This document shows, piece by piece, positions 36,090 to 45,213 of a stretch of 64,000 bases of DNA. Both the position numbers and the translations under genes were made by a program. The stretch's first letter is position 1. Every line of letters begins with the position of its first letter. The stretch spans positions 3,067,501 through 3,131,500 of the forward strand of contig NZ_CP046565.1 of assembly GCF_012769535.1 (NCBI RefSeq), given 5' to 3'. The stretch is from Methylococcus geothermalis (GTDB lineage: Bacteria; Pseudomonadota; Gammaproteobacteria; Methylococcales; Methylococcaceae). The notes beneath the pieces were generated by a model. The model saw only the letters and a list, made by a program, of their open reading frames with translations, made no database searches and had not been told where the DNA came from.

Positions 36090-36584
36090 TCACTGCGGAC
36101 GGCCGGGGCGCTCCGATTGGCGCAACGGCGCCGGCTGCTGTGCCCCGCCCTGGCGCGAACGCGAAGAGCCTAGGCTGGTGTCCACCAGCTTGGTGATCAT
36201 GTCGTCCCAGGAGGCATACTGTTTGAACTCCGGATCGCCCGCCGCGATCTTGGCATTGACTTCCGTCCTTGCCAGGTCGATGACCTCTTCCGGCGTCATC
36301 CCGTCGACCGCCTTGGCGAAGGCATCCGGGCCCTCCTGAGACTTGATCTTGTCCAGAAGGCCGAAGGCCGTATCGAAGATCACGCGATCGTTGGTCGACA
36401 GGTAACGCTTGACCTTCATCGCCGACTTGTACGCCGCCGCTTTGGAAACTCCGTTGATTTCCGATGTCCTCGACATGAATGCCGGAAGGAAATAGATGAC
36501 CGCGAGCACCACCATCACCACGGCGAGGATGCGCATGGCCTTGCTCGAGAACCCGCTGTCGTTCTCCGATACCGATTGGCCCAT
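36090..36584 (-). CDS. Small membrane-anchored protein of unknown function, DUF6694-like
   Basis: A 164-residue protein starting MGQSVSEND, with one hydrophobic segment (MRILAVVMVVLAVIYFLPAF, about 17-36) and a soluble helical domain. The stretch KRYLSTNDRVIFDTAFGLLD, then AVDGMTPEEVIDLARTEV, recalls the DUF6694 lipoprotein domain. The tail is Gln/Pro/Arg-rich. GGAG precedes the ATG. It is the first gene before zur, which suggests a role in envelope metal or stress response, but no function is established. Confidence 0.6.
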   Translation of the reverse strand: MGQSVSENDSGFSSKAMRILAVVMVVLAVIYFLPAFMSRTSEINGVSKAAAYKSAMKVKRYLSTNDRVIFDTAFGLLDKIKSQEGPDAFAKAVDGMTPEEVIDLARTEVNAKIAAGDPEFKQYASWDDMITKLVDTSLGSSRSRQGGAQQPAPLRQSERPGRPQ

Positions 36585-36674
36585 ATGATTTCTCCATTGA
36601 TCGTTCCCGCAGGAGGGAACCGGATGCTGGACGCTGGTACGACCCCTGCCATCCCAGCAAATCCAACGGTGCAT

Positions 36675-36682
36675 TATATAAT
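36675..36682. promoter_or_regulatory. Shared palindromic -10 region between divergent genes
   Basis: TATATAAT lies in the 132-base gap between the divergent membrane-protein/zur pair and the small lipoprotein gene. On the minus strand a TTGTGA hexamer sits 17-19 bases away. Because the element is nearly palindromic it could serve both directions. No Zur-like repeat was found in this gap. Confidence 0.4.
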
Positions 36683-36716
36683 CCCGAAATCGCCTGCATC
36701 ACAAGGAAGCGCCGCC

Positions 36717-37106
36717 ATGCTCAAGAATTTCCATCTACTTCCGCTTGCGGTGGCGCTGCTGGCCGGCTGCAGCCACGACATCGGCCTGATGCGGCAGGAC
36801 GAAACCCTGACGGGATACGAGTCGGCGATTCGCTGGGGACTGTGGGAGAAAGCCGCCGGCTATCAGGCAAGACGGCCCCGCCCCGAGCAGCGTCTCGACC
36901 GCTTGAAAGGCTTCAAGGTCACGGGCTACCAGGTACGGTACAGACGCAGCGAAGAACCTTCCGCGCTGCTGTTCCAGACGGTCGAAATCCGCTACCTGCG
37001 CCCGGACGAACTCACCGAACGCAGCATGGTCGAGGAGGAAATGTGGCGCTACGACAACGACAAGGAGCGCTGGATGCTGGAAACCGATCTGCCGGAGCTG
37101 AAATAG
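36717..37106 (+). CDS. Small lipoprotein of unknown function
   Basis: A 129-residue protein with a canonical lipoprotein signal, VALLAGC, lipidated at Cys18. The mature part is rich in charged residues, with a beta-rich segment (KVTGYQVRYRRSEEP, FQTVEIRYLRPDE) and an end of the type MWRYDNDKERWML. I recognise this only as a conserved gammaproteobacterial lipoprotein type without a function. The ribosome site AAGGAAG precedes the ATG. It is divergent from the zur pair and ends 56 bases before the convergent RND pump. Confidence 0.65.
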   Translation: MLKNFHLLPLAVALLAGCSHDIGLMRQDETLTGYESAIRWGLWEKAAGYQARRPRPEQRLDRLKGFKVTGYQVRYRRSEEPSALLFQTVEIRYLRPDELTERSMVEEEMWRYDNDKERWMLETDLPELK

Positions 37107-37162
37107 CCGATGCGCGAAAGGACCGCATGGCGGTTGACTCACCGGCTTCGTCGTGACACTTC

Positions 37163-40100
37163 CTAACCGGCTCCGTCCTCAGACGAAATGGGCAATGAGG
37201 GTGCTGCCAGGCGATAAAGCACCGGAACCAGCAGCAGAGTCATCATCGTCGCGCTGAATAATCCCCAGACGATCACCGTGGCCAGGGGCCTCTGCACGTC
37301 CGAGCCGAGACCGGTGGCAAGCGATGCCGGCACCAGGCCGAGGATGGCGACCAAAGCAGTGATCAGGATGGGGCGAAGCAGACGGGTGGCGCCGTCGATG
37401 ATGGCTTGTTCGAGCGGAACGCCGGCCAGCCGGTGGCTGGCGATGGTGCGCAGCAAGAGGACGCCGTCCATGATGGATACACCGAACACCGCAGCGAATC
37501 CGACGCCTGCCGAAACGTTCATGTTCATGTCGCGCAGATACAGTGCCATTGCGCCGCCGACAAAGGCGAAGGGAATGGCCGTCAGCAGAATCAGCGCTGC
37601 CCGCTGGGATTTGAAAGTGACCAGCAACAGAAGGTAGATCACGCCGATCGTCACCGGGACCAGCAAGGCGAAGTGGGCCTTTGCGCGCTTCAAGTTATCG
37701 AACATACCCAGCCACGCCACGTGGTAACCCGGCGGCATCCGGATCGCCTGCTCGAATCGCTCTTGGGCCTCGGCGACAAATCCACCCTGGTCGCGCCCGA
37801 CGATGTCGCTGCGCACCGTCAGACGGCGGCGTCCATCGGCGCGGGCAATCATGGTCTGCCCGTCGACGATCTCGATGCGGGCGACCTGCGCCAGCGGGAT
37901 GGGAATATTGTCTATGTTATAGACCGGCAGCCGACCCAGCGCCTGGGGCGAAAGCAAATGTTCGGGTGAAAACCGCGAGACGATATCGAAACGCCTCTCG
38001 CCCTCGAACAGCGTGCCCACCGGCGCCCCGCCGATGGCGGTATCGATCATCCGGGTGACGTCTTCGATCCTGACGTTGTAGCGGGCGCACAGCGAGCGGT
38101 CCGGCTCGATGAGCAATTGCGGCTGCGGGCCTTCCTGCTCGATGTTCACGTCGGTGGCGCCGGGCACCTGTTTCAACAGCGTTTCGGCATGCCGGGCCAA
38201 AGCCAGCAGGACGTCCGAATCGGGCCCAGAGAACTCGATGGCCATGTTAGCCGAAGTGCCGTTGGTATCCTCGGTGACACTGTCGATGATGGGCTGGGTG
38301 AAGTTGAAGCGGGTGGTCGGGAACTCCTCGCGAAAGCGGGCACCCAGGGCCGCCAGCAGCTCGTGTTTGCTCCTGAACTGAGTCCAGGTATTTCGCGGCT
38401 TCGGCCCCACCATCATTTCGATGCGGCTGGGCGGATAGGGATCGGTGCCGCTGTCGTTGCGGCCGGTCTGAGCCGCGGCGAACTGGATGTCCGGAAATTC
38501 CAGCGCGATTTCCCTCAGCCGCCGACCGAAGTGTGCGGTCTGCTGCAACGACGTCCCTTCCGGGAAATTGGCGCGCACCCAGATGACCCCTTCGTCCATG
38601 TACGGCAGGAACTCCATGCCCATCCGCGGCACCAAGAATCCTAGGACCACAGCCAGGACCACGGTTGTGGCCGCCAATACGGTGTTGCGGCGGTGAATAA
38701 GCGCAGTCAGCAGCGTCTTGTAGCGCCCGGTGAGCCCATGCAGAACGGGGTTTTCCCTTTCCCGGAAGCCTTGCTTGAAAAAAAAAGTCGCCAGAACGGG
38801 TACCACGAACAATGCCGAAAGCAGCGCACCGCCGAGCGCAAACACGATGGTCAGCGCCATGGGCCGGAACAGCAGCCCTTCGATGTGGGTGAGGGTGAGC
38901 AGTGGCAGGAACGCGCCGAGGATCATCAGGAGGGAAAAGAAAACCGGCCGCTCGACTTCCAGGGCAGCGACCAACACCGTTTGAGTGACGCTTGTTGGCT
39001 CCTCGTCACGCCGCTCGCGCTCATCCAGCCGCCGGGCGATGTTTTCCGCCATGATGACGGCACCGGCGACGATGATGCCGAAGTCGATGGCCCCGATCGA
39101 CAGCAAGCCGATGGGGATTCCCGCAAGATACATCAGTACCAGCGCGAACAGCAGGGCGAACGGAATGGTGAGGGCCACCAACGCCGCCAGCAAAGGGCGC
39201 CCAAGAAAGGCCAGTAGAACCAAGATCACCAGCCCGATGCCCAGGAAAACGCTATGGCCCACGGTGTGCAGCGTACTTTCGATCAGGTTGCTGCGGTCGT
39301 AGTAAGGCTCGATGCGCACACCGGCCGGCAGCCCCTCGGCGTTGAGCTCCTTGATCGCTGCTCGCACCGCGGCCAGGACGTCGGAAGGGTTCTCGCCCTT
39401 GCGCAGCAGCACGATGCCTTCGACGGCCTCATCCTTGAGGTCTTTGCTGAAAATGCCCGCGGGAACCTTGGCATCGAGCTGCACATCGGCGACGTCATGG
39501 ATATAGATCGGGGTGCCGCCCAGAGACTTGATGAAGATAGCGCCGATTTCACGTTCGTTCTGGAGCGACCCACGGCCCCGGATGACGAACGACATGCTGC
39601 CTCGCGAAAGCACGCTGCCGCCCGCGCTGGCATTGTTGGTCTGGATGGCGTCCGCCACGTCATTGACCGACAGACCGTAGCGCTGAAGCTGGGCCGGATG
39701 AAGCAGCACCGCAAATTGTTTGGCATAGCCCCCGAAATTGGAGACTTCGGCCACGCCGGGCGCCCGGAGCAACCGGGGTATGACGACCCAATCGTTGAGG
39801 GTACGCAGCTCCATCAAGTCCTGGCGGCCGTCCGACACCAGCTCGTAGCGCAGCACCTCGCCATAGGCCGTGGCCAGAGGGCCCATTTCGGCCCGGGCTC
39901 CCTCCGGCAATGCGAGTCCGGCCAACTTCTCCTGCACTCGCTGGCGCGCCCAGTAACTCTCGGTCCCCTCCTCGAAGATCAGCTGAACCTGCGACAGGCC
40001 GAAGATCGTGCGCGAGCGGATGGTTTCCACCTTGGGCACGTTGCGCATGGCGATCTCAACCGGCAGCGTCACCTGTCGCTCCACTTCCTCCGGCGCCCGG

Positions 40101-40264
40101 CCGGGATAGGTCGTGATCACCTGCACCATCTGGGCAGAGATGTCCGGATAGGCGTCGATCTTCATCCGTGTGAACAGCCAAACCCCGAGCAGCATCAGGG
40201 CTCCGGCAACGATCAGAACGATCCAGCGGTAGCGCAATGCCCCGCGGATAAGGCGCGGTACCAT
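37163..40264 (-). CDS. Heavy-metal efflux RND pump (CzcA/HME family) with altered proton-relay site
   Basis: Inner-membrane proton/metal antiporter subunit, 1033 residues, with about 12 helices and two large periplasmic loops. Family features are TYPGRAPEEVERQVTLPVE, EGTESYWARQRVQEKL, GIGLVILVLLAFLGRPLLAA and the helix IDFGIIVAGAVIMAEN. In CzcA that helix reads DFGIIVDGAV, with Asp402, Asp408 and Glu415 acting in proton/cation transfer. Here the equivalents are Asp394, Ala400 and Glu407, so the middle acidic residue is lost. The pump may work differently or carry another substrate. It forms an operon with the adaptor and outer-membrane factor (one-base junction with the adaptor). Confidence 0.88.
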   Translation of the reverse strand: MVPRLIRGALRYRWIVLIVAGALMLLGVWLFTRMKIDAYPDISAQMVQVITTYPGRAPEEVERQVTLPVEIAMRNVPKVETIRSRTIFGLSQVQLIFEEGTESYWARQRVQEKLAGLALPEGARAEMGPLATAYGEVLRYELVSDGRQDLMELRTLNDWVVIPRLLRAPGVAEVSNFGGYAKQFAVLLHPAQLQRYGLSVNDVADAIQTNNASAGGSVLSRGSMSFVIRGRGSLQNEREIGAIFIKSLGGTPIYIHDVADVQLDAKVPAGIFSKDLKDEAVEGIVLLRKGENPSDVLAAVRAAIKELNAEGLPAGVRIEPYYDRSNLIESTLHTVGHSVFLGIGLVILVLLAFLGRPLLAALVALTIPFALLFALVLMYLAGIPIGLLSIGAIDFGIIVAGAVIMAENIARRLDERERRDEEPTSVTQTVLVAALEVERPVFFSLLMILGAFLPLLTLTHIEGLLFRPMALTIVFALGGALLSALFVVPVLATFFFKQGFRERENPVLHGLTGRYKTLLTALIHRRNTVLAATTVVLAVVLGFLVPRMGMEFLPYMDEGVIWVRANFPEGTSLQQTAHFGRRLREIALEFPDIQFAAAQTGRNDSGTDPYPPSRIEMMVGPKPRNTWTQFRSKHELLAALGARFREEFPTTRFNFTQPIIDSVTEDTNGTSANMAIEFSGPDSDVLLALARHAETLLKQVPGATDVNIEQEGPQPQLLIEPDRSLCARYNVRIEDVTRMIDTAIGGAPVGTLFEGERRFDIVSRFSPEHLLSPQALGRLPVYNIDNIPIPLAQVARIEIVDGQTMIARADGRRRLTVRSDIVGRDQGGFVAEAQERFEQAIRMPPGYHVAWLGMFDNLKRAKAHFALLVPVTIGVIYLLLLVTFKSQRAALILLTAIPFAFVGGAMALYLRDMNMNVSAGVGFAAVFGVSIMDGVLLLRTIASHRLAGVPLEQAIIDGATRLLRPILITALVAILGLVPASLATGLGSDVQRPLATVIVWGLFSATMMTLLLVPVLYRLAAPSLPISSEDGAG

Positions 40265-41433
40265 TAAGGGTCGTCTCCTTCATCCACCGGCGCCTGCTTC
40301 GATTTGAGCAGCGCTTCAACCACGAGGGGCTTCAGCAGAATCGCGCCATTACCTATCAGCCGTTCGCCGCCTTTCAAACCGTCCAGGATTTCGACTCGTT
40401 CGCCGGCCCGTTCTCCGACCTGGACAGGGGTGACCCGCCACAGGCCGACACCGGCATCGGTCAACACGAAGTCGGTGCCGCCGATATGTAAGACGCCATC
40501 CGACGGCACCAATACCGCCTCGCGCGGGTCCGTGCCCAGGCCGATTTCGGCATACATGCCGGGCTTGAGCTGGCCCCGGCTGTCGTCGAGCTCGAAGAAC
40601 ACACGCAGGGTCCGGCGTTCCGATGACAACGCTGGCGCCAGGCTGCGCACCGTCCCGTGGAAGGTTTGCCCAGGCAGGCCGAAGAAATGCGCTTCGCAGG
40701 CCTGGCCCGGTTTGACCAGGCTAATCCGCACTTCCGGCACGTCCGCCATCATCATGGCCGAATCGGCGTCCGCGTGCTCCAGCAGCGCCGGATCTACCCC
40801 TGCCTGCAGCAACTGGCGCTCCAGATCGGCATGGCTATGAGTGGCCTGGGTGAGTGCGCTCTCGGCCTCGAACACAGCCTTCTGCCCCTCCAACTGAATC
40901 TCTAGCAGCGTCGCTTCCGCCATGGCGAGGTCACGGACCGCCTCGGTACCTGTAGCCACCAACTTGCGCAGGCGTTCAACCACCCGTTCTTGCGATTGCA
41001 GTTGCGCTGCCGTCAGTTCACGGGTCTTCTTCAAGCGCTTGGCATCGAAATCCATTTCCGTGCGTGCTTTTTCCCAATCCGCGTAAATGCCCGACAGCTC
41101 CACGTTGCTGAACTGCCAGCGGTCTTCCAGTGCCTCCTTCCCGGGGCGAAGCCGCGCCATTACTGCGCCGGTCACCATGACCAGCGGCGTGACGATGTGT
41201 TCCTTCCGCACTGTCGGGATCTCGAATTTCTGCTCCAGCAGGCTGCCGGGCTTGACGGAAATGAGCAAGGGGCCGGCCACGGCCGCCGTTGCGGAGTTCG
41301 GTGCACGGTCGACCGCAGGCGGCGGCGAAGCAGGCCAGAACCGCCAGCCCCCCACCGCCAGGATCAGGACTCCGCCGGCCACCAGGACCGCGTGACGAAA
41401 CGACACCGCAGAGGAAGTGGCACGAGGGATCAT
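40264..41433 (-). CDS. Periplasmic adaptor of the RND efflux system (CzcB-like)
   Basis: Membrane fusion protein, 389 residues. An N-terminal signal/anchor helix (VLVAGGVLILAVGGWRF) is followed by a lipoyl/barrel half and a coiled-coil hairpin of about 100 residues (TRELTAAQLQSQERVVERL to HSHADLERQLLQAG). The beta-barrel domain has RTLRVFFELDDSRGQLKPGMYAEIGL and VLVPSDGVLHIGG, typical of CzcB/CusB proteins. It links the pump to the outer-membrane factor. Its start overlaps the stop of that gene by four bases. I see no extra zinc-binding domain such as in some CzcB proteins. Confidence 0.88.
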   Translation of the reverse strand: MIPRATSSAVSFRHAVLVAGGVLILAVGGWRFWPASPPPAVDRAPNSATAAVAGPLLISVKPGSLLEQKFEIPTVRKEHIVTPLVMVTGAVMARLRPGKEALEDRWQFSNVELSGIYADWEKARTEMDFDAKRLKKTRELTAAQLQSQERVVERLRKLVATGTEAVRDLAMAEATLLEIQLEGQKAVFEAESALTQATHSHADLERQLLQAGVDPALLEHADADSAMMMADVPEVRISLVKPGQACEAHFFGLPGQTFHGTVRSLAPALSSERRTLRVFFELDDSRGQLKPGMYAEIGLGTDPREAVLVPSDGVLHIGGTDFVLTDAGVGLWRVTPVQVGERAGERVEILDGLKGGERLIGNGAILLKPLVVEALLKSKQAPVDEGDDP

Positions 41434-42899
41434 CGAAGCACCTGCTTTCCGATAGCGGCGTTGAGGGCATAAAGTGAATGCCAGTAGCTGGAGCGGGCGG
41501 CAATATGCAGACGGAAGGTCTCACGGTAGGCGCGCTGGGCATCCAGCACGTCGATCAGCGGTTTACCCCCCAGTTCGTAGGCAGCGCGGATCTTGTCGCG
41601 AACGTTTCGCGCCGCATCAAGCTGGCCCGGATCGTCGATCAGCAAGGCATCCCGCGCGGCCTCGAAGGTTTTTACCGCCTGCACTATCTCCGCGCGCAGA
41701 TTCACGAGCTGCATGTTCAGATTGTGTTCGGCCTGGGTCCGCAAGGAACGTGCTTTGGCGATATGACCCTGATTGCGGTCGAACACCGGTAGGCTCATTT
41801 GCAGGATGACGTTCCACGAATCGGCATTGGCCTGATCCATCTCATGCTGGAACTGATTGGTATAGCCGAAGGCAGGCTTGACCTCCGGGTAAGCGCGGCG
41901 CTCTTCCAGCTCCACGTTGGCTGTCGCCATCACGATCTGGCGCTGCAACGCGATCAGATCAGGCCGGTTTTCCCCCGCCAGGGCAAAGGCTGCATCGGTA
42001 GTCAAGGGGGTCGCCGGCGCGTCGACGTCCAAATCACCCTTCACTTTCAGCGGCACTTCCTCGGAATAACCCAGGAAGGACCGCAGCCGGGCGAGGGCCG
42101 TCGCCAATGCGGTCTCTCGTGCGCGAATCTCGCGGCGGCTTCCGAAAATGAACACCTTGACGCGGTCCAGCTCGATGGTGCCCGCGCCTCCGAGCTCCAC
42201 ACGGTTCGCCGTGATCTGCTCCAACTGCGACAGGTTGTCGAGGTCGACCCGAGCGAGATCGAGCAAGGCCTGGGCCTCTAGCACATCGTAAAAGGCTGAG
42301 ATCGTGCCGGCGATGCGCTGCCGGAGCAGATCGGAGAACTGCGCCGTAGTCACGTCCACGCCCTTCTGGGCGGTGACGATGGCGGCAGCACGCTTGCCAA
42401 AGACGAACCAGTCGATGGGAAAACTCACGAGGGCATCCGTCTGGGTCGGGCCGCCCTGTCGCGTGGGACGCCACGGCTGTCCCCAAGGGATCATGAGCAA
42501 GTCGGCAGTCAGCTCCGGATTCGGCAGCAGTCCGGCCGTCACCAGTTCGGCCTCTGCTTGCCGCACATTTTCAAAACCGGCCTTGATCTGCGGATCGGCC
42601 TCCAATGCGCGGCTTATTGCCGCATCCAGGGTGAACTCGCGAACCTCCTCTTGCTGCACCGTACCCGCAGCACTGCCAGGCGCCGACGACAGCGGAACCG
42701 CCGCAGCCGCGAGCGGAGACGTTGCCGGATTGACCGTCTTTCCCGTCGGACCAGCGTCCTGCATGAATACTGGCAGCGGTGCCGCCTTATAGTCCGGCAC
42801 CATGCAGGCGACGGGACCCAAGGCGGCACAAGCAAGCTGCAACAACAAACGGCCGCTTGGGAAACTGTTACCGTTGGACCCGATGCTGCACTGCGCCAT
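41430..42899 (-). CDS. Outer-membrane efflux factor (TolC/CzcC-like lipoprotein)
   Basis: TolC-type channel of the tripartite efflux system, 489 residues. The N-terminus has LQLACAALGPVACMVPDYKA; the Cys32-Met-Val-Pro-Asp-Tyr pattern matches lipidated NodT/OprM-type factors. The body has the two OEP repeats with long helices (SRALEADPQIKAGFENVRQAE and QRQIVMATANVELEERRAYP) and ends at LYALNAAIGKQVL. ATG 42899 has only a weak ribosome site, but it lines up with the signal peptide. It is the first gene of the operon, divergent from the response regulator with 183 bases between, where promoters must lie. Confidence 0.87.
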   Translation of the reverse strand: MAQCSIGSNGNSFPSGRLLLQLACAALGPVACMVPDYKAAPLPVFMQDAGPTGKTVNPATSPLAAAAVPLSSAPGSAAGTVQQEEVREFTLDAAISRALEADPQIKAGFENVRQAEAELVTAGLLPNPELTADLLMIPWGQPWRPTRQGGPTQTDALVSFPIDWFVFGKRAAAIVTAQKGVDVTTAQFSDLLRQRIAGTISAFYDVLEAQALLDLARVDLDNLSQLEQITANRVELGGAGTIELDRVKVFIFGSRREIRARETALATALARLRSFLGYSEEVPLKVKGDLDVDAPATPLTTDAAFALAGENRPDLIALQRQIVMATANVELEERRAYPEVKPAFGYTNQFQHEMDQANADSWNVILQMSLPVFDRNQGHIAKARSLRTQAEHNLNMQLVNLRAEIVQAVKTFEAARDALLIDDPGQLDAARNVRDKIRAAYELGGKPLIDVLDAQRAYRETFRLHIAARSSYWHSLYALNAAIGKQVLR

Positions 42900-43082
42900 T
42901 TCTGATTGCCGCGATTTTTGGGACGACTGACTCGGTTCGATGTCGACTATGCAACTTGCCGAAAGCTTACTGAAGAACCGCCGAATCGGTTCTGAATTTT
43001 TCTTAAGGATCAGTGGAAACGTCTGGCCACCGGATAAACTTGCCCAATCCGATTCTAGTGCATGCCGAATACGTAGCGGCTT

Positions 43083-43760
43083 ATGAGGATTTTGCTCGTC
43101 GAAGATGACAGAAAGGCCGCAGGGCTTCTGGCGAGGGGACTTCAGGAGGAAGGCTTCGTGGTTGATGTCGCCCACACAGCCGAGGACGGGGACGAGCAAA
43201 TCGTTGGCGTGGACTACAGCCTGATCGTGCTGGATTGGCTGCTTCCGGGCAAAGAGGGAGTCGCATTTTGCAAGGAATTGCGATTACGCGGCATTCAGAC
43301 TCCCATCCTGATGCTTACCGCCCGCGATGGGCTGATGGATCGGCTGCAGGGACTCAACACCGGTGCCGACGATTACCTCACCAAGCCTTTCGCATTCGAA
43401 GAGTTACTGGCACGCATGCGTGCGTTGCTGCGGAGGTGCAAGTTGACGCAGCCGGCAGCGTTGACGGTTGCCGATTTGACGCTCAACCCCTTGACTCATC
43501 GTGTGACGCGAAGAGGAGCCCCCCTGGTCCTTACCCCCAAAGAGTATGCGATTCTCGAAATTCTCGTGCGGCACGCCGGCGAAGTCGTGAGCCGCACCCG
43601 CCTTGCTGAACTGGTTTGGAAGGCCGATTTGATCGGCATCGACAATCTGATCGACGTTCATGTCAGCAATTTACGCAGAAAACTCGATCTGCCCGGTGCC
43701 ACCCCCCTCATTCGAACGGTGAGAGGCCATGGTTATTGCTTGATAGGGGGAGAAGAATGA
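43083..43760 (+). CDS. OmpR-family response regulator (metal-responsive type)
   Basis: Transcription factor of 225 residues. The receiver domain has the acidic pair Glu7/Asp8/Asp9 (LLVEDDRKA), phosphoacceptor Asp51 (IVLDWLLPG), a switch Thr in MLTARDG and the lysine in DDYLTKPFAFEELLAR. The winged-helix domain has LTPKEYAILEIL, VVSRTRLAELVW and DVHVSNLRRKLD. The closest style is CzcR/CopR/CusR. Divergence from the RND efflux operon suggests that operon is its target. It overlaps the sensor kinase start (ATGA). Confidence 0.93.
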   Translation: MRILLVEDDRKAAGLLARGLQEEGFVVDVAHTAEDGDEQIVGVDYSLIVLDWLLPGKEGVAFCKELRLRGIQTPILMLTARDGLMDRLQGLNTGADDYLTKPFAFEELLARMRALLRRCKLTQPAALTVADLTLNPLTHRVTRRGAPLVLTPKEYAILEILVRHAGEVVSRTRLAELVWKADLIGIDNLIDVHVSNLRRKLDLPGATPLIRTVRGHGYCLIGGEE

Positions 43761-45187
43761 ACGTGCTTAGTTTCCGAATCCGCCTCGTTCTCGCCCATTT
43801 GGTCATCATCGTGGCAGTGCTGGCCTGCGGAGCGTCCGGCGCATACTGGATGCTCCGGCACGCGGTCCACGACCAGCTCGATGCCGCGCTCCTGGCTCTT
43901 GCGGAAACGGAAAAGGCGATGCTGATAGAGGCGGCGGAGCAACCTCCCAGGGTTCACGAAACCACGCCAGGCCCTGCGCCCCTCTCTTTCGCCCGCCTCG
44001 ACAGACTCGTTCAGATCATCGACGCGAGCGGCCAAGTTCTGGCTCGCAGCCTCAACCTCGGCGCGGCCAGACTTCCCGCGCCACCCGCTTTGCTGTCACG
44101 CCTTGCCGCAGGAGAAACCGTTTTCGAGACGCTCCCGGCTTTCGGCGAGGAGCCGGTCCGGATGGTGTCGATGCCAGTCCAGGCACTCGGCTCGCGCCTC
44201 GCGATCCAGGTCGCCGGCTCTCTGGATGACGTAAGCAACGTGATGAAATCAGCCAATTTGCTATTCGTCGTCATGACGCTCGGATTGCTGGTGGCGGTCG
44301 GGCTCGCCAGCCTATCACTGACTCGCAAGGCATTTCGAGCAATCGATGAAGTGGTGCAGCGAGCGCACCGGATTGGTGAGGCGAACCTCGGCGAACGGCT
44401 GCCTCATCCCGGAACCCGCGATGAAATCGGCCGCCTGGTGGACACTCTGAACGAGATGCTTGATCGCATCGAGCAAAGTTTCGAAGTCCAACGAAGTTTT
44501 ACCGCCGACGCTTCCCATGAACTGCGATCACCGCTATCCAGACTGCGCACCGAGCTCGAAATCACGCTGCGACGGCCCCGTGCACTTGCTGACTACGTGC
44601 GGACCTTGCGCTCCTGCTTGGAAGAAGTGGAGCGGCTGACCAGGCTGGTGGAAGAACTTCTCGTGCTTGCCCGAATCGATGCGGGCCAGGAACACGATCC
44701 TATCGAAACGGTCTCTCTAAACGCGCTTGTTGAAGAAGCGGTGCGCCGCCATCAACCGGTTGCTCGCGAGTGTTCGGTACGCATCGTCGTCGAACCCTCC
44801 CCAGAGGTCATGGTTCGCGTGGCAGGAGACTCTGTCAGTCTCGTGTTCTCCAACATCCTGGATAATGCCCTGAAATTCTCACCACCAGGCGGAACCGTGA
44901 CGATCCGCTTCGCGCTTGACGGGCCAGACGCCATCGTAAGCATCTCCGATCACGGACCGGGGATTGGCACCGACGAACCTGCCCGGCTGTTCGAGCGCTT
45001 TTACCGGGGCGCCATGGCTCGCGCCGAAGGAATGCCCGGCACCGGTCTTGGCCTGGCGCTTTCGCAAGCCATCGCCCATCGTTACGGCGGAGCCATCGAC
45101 GCATCGAATCTTCCGGACGGCGGTGCCCGCTTTGCAGTACGGCTCCCCGCCGCGATCCAAGAGGGTCGGCTTGCATCTGAAACGTGA
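43757..45187 (+). CDS. Sensor histidine kinase (CusS/CzcS type)
   Basis: Inner-membrane kinase of 476 residues. Helices at about 9-31 and 166-187 bracket a periplasmic sensor loop of about 130 residues, followed by HAMP (RAIDEVVQRAHRIGEANL). The H-box ADASHELRSPLSRLR carries His254. The ATPase domain has N (NILDNALKFSPPGG), G1 (DHGPGIG), F (LFERFYRG) and G2 (GTGLGLALSQ) boxes. The periplasmic loop has only a few potential metal ligands, so the stimulus cannot be read. It is translationally coupled to the response regulator, and its stop is 26 bases from the convergent mgtA stop. Confidence 0.93.
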   Translation: MNVLSFRIRLVLAHLVIIVAVLACGASGAYWMLRHAVHDQLDAALLALAETEKAMLIEAAEQPPRVHETTPGPAPLSFARLDRLVQIIDASGQVLARSLNLGAARLPAPPALLSRLAAGETVFETLPAFGEEPVRMVSMPVQALGSRLAIQVAGSLDDVSNVMKSANLLFVVMTLGLLVAVGLASLSLTRKAFRAIDEVVQRAHRIGEANLGERLPHPGTRDEIGRLVDTLNEMLDRIEQSFEVQRSFTADASHELRSPLSRLRTELEITLRRPRALADYVRTLRSCLEEVERLTRLVEELLVLARIDAGQEHDPIETVSLNALVEEAVRRHQPVARECSVRIVVEPSPEVMVRVAGDSVSLVFSNILDNALKFSPPGGTVTIRFALDGPDAIVSISDHGPGIGTDEPARLFERFYRGAMARAEGMPGTGLGLALSQAIAHRYGGAIDASNLPDGGARFAVRLPAAIQEGRLASET

Positions 45188-45213
45188 TCCCCGCGCCGGC
45201 TCCATGCGGAGCC

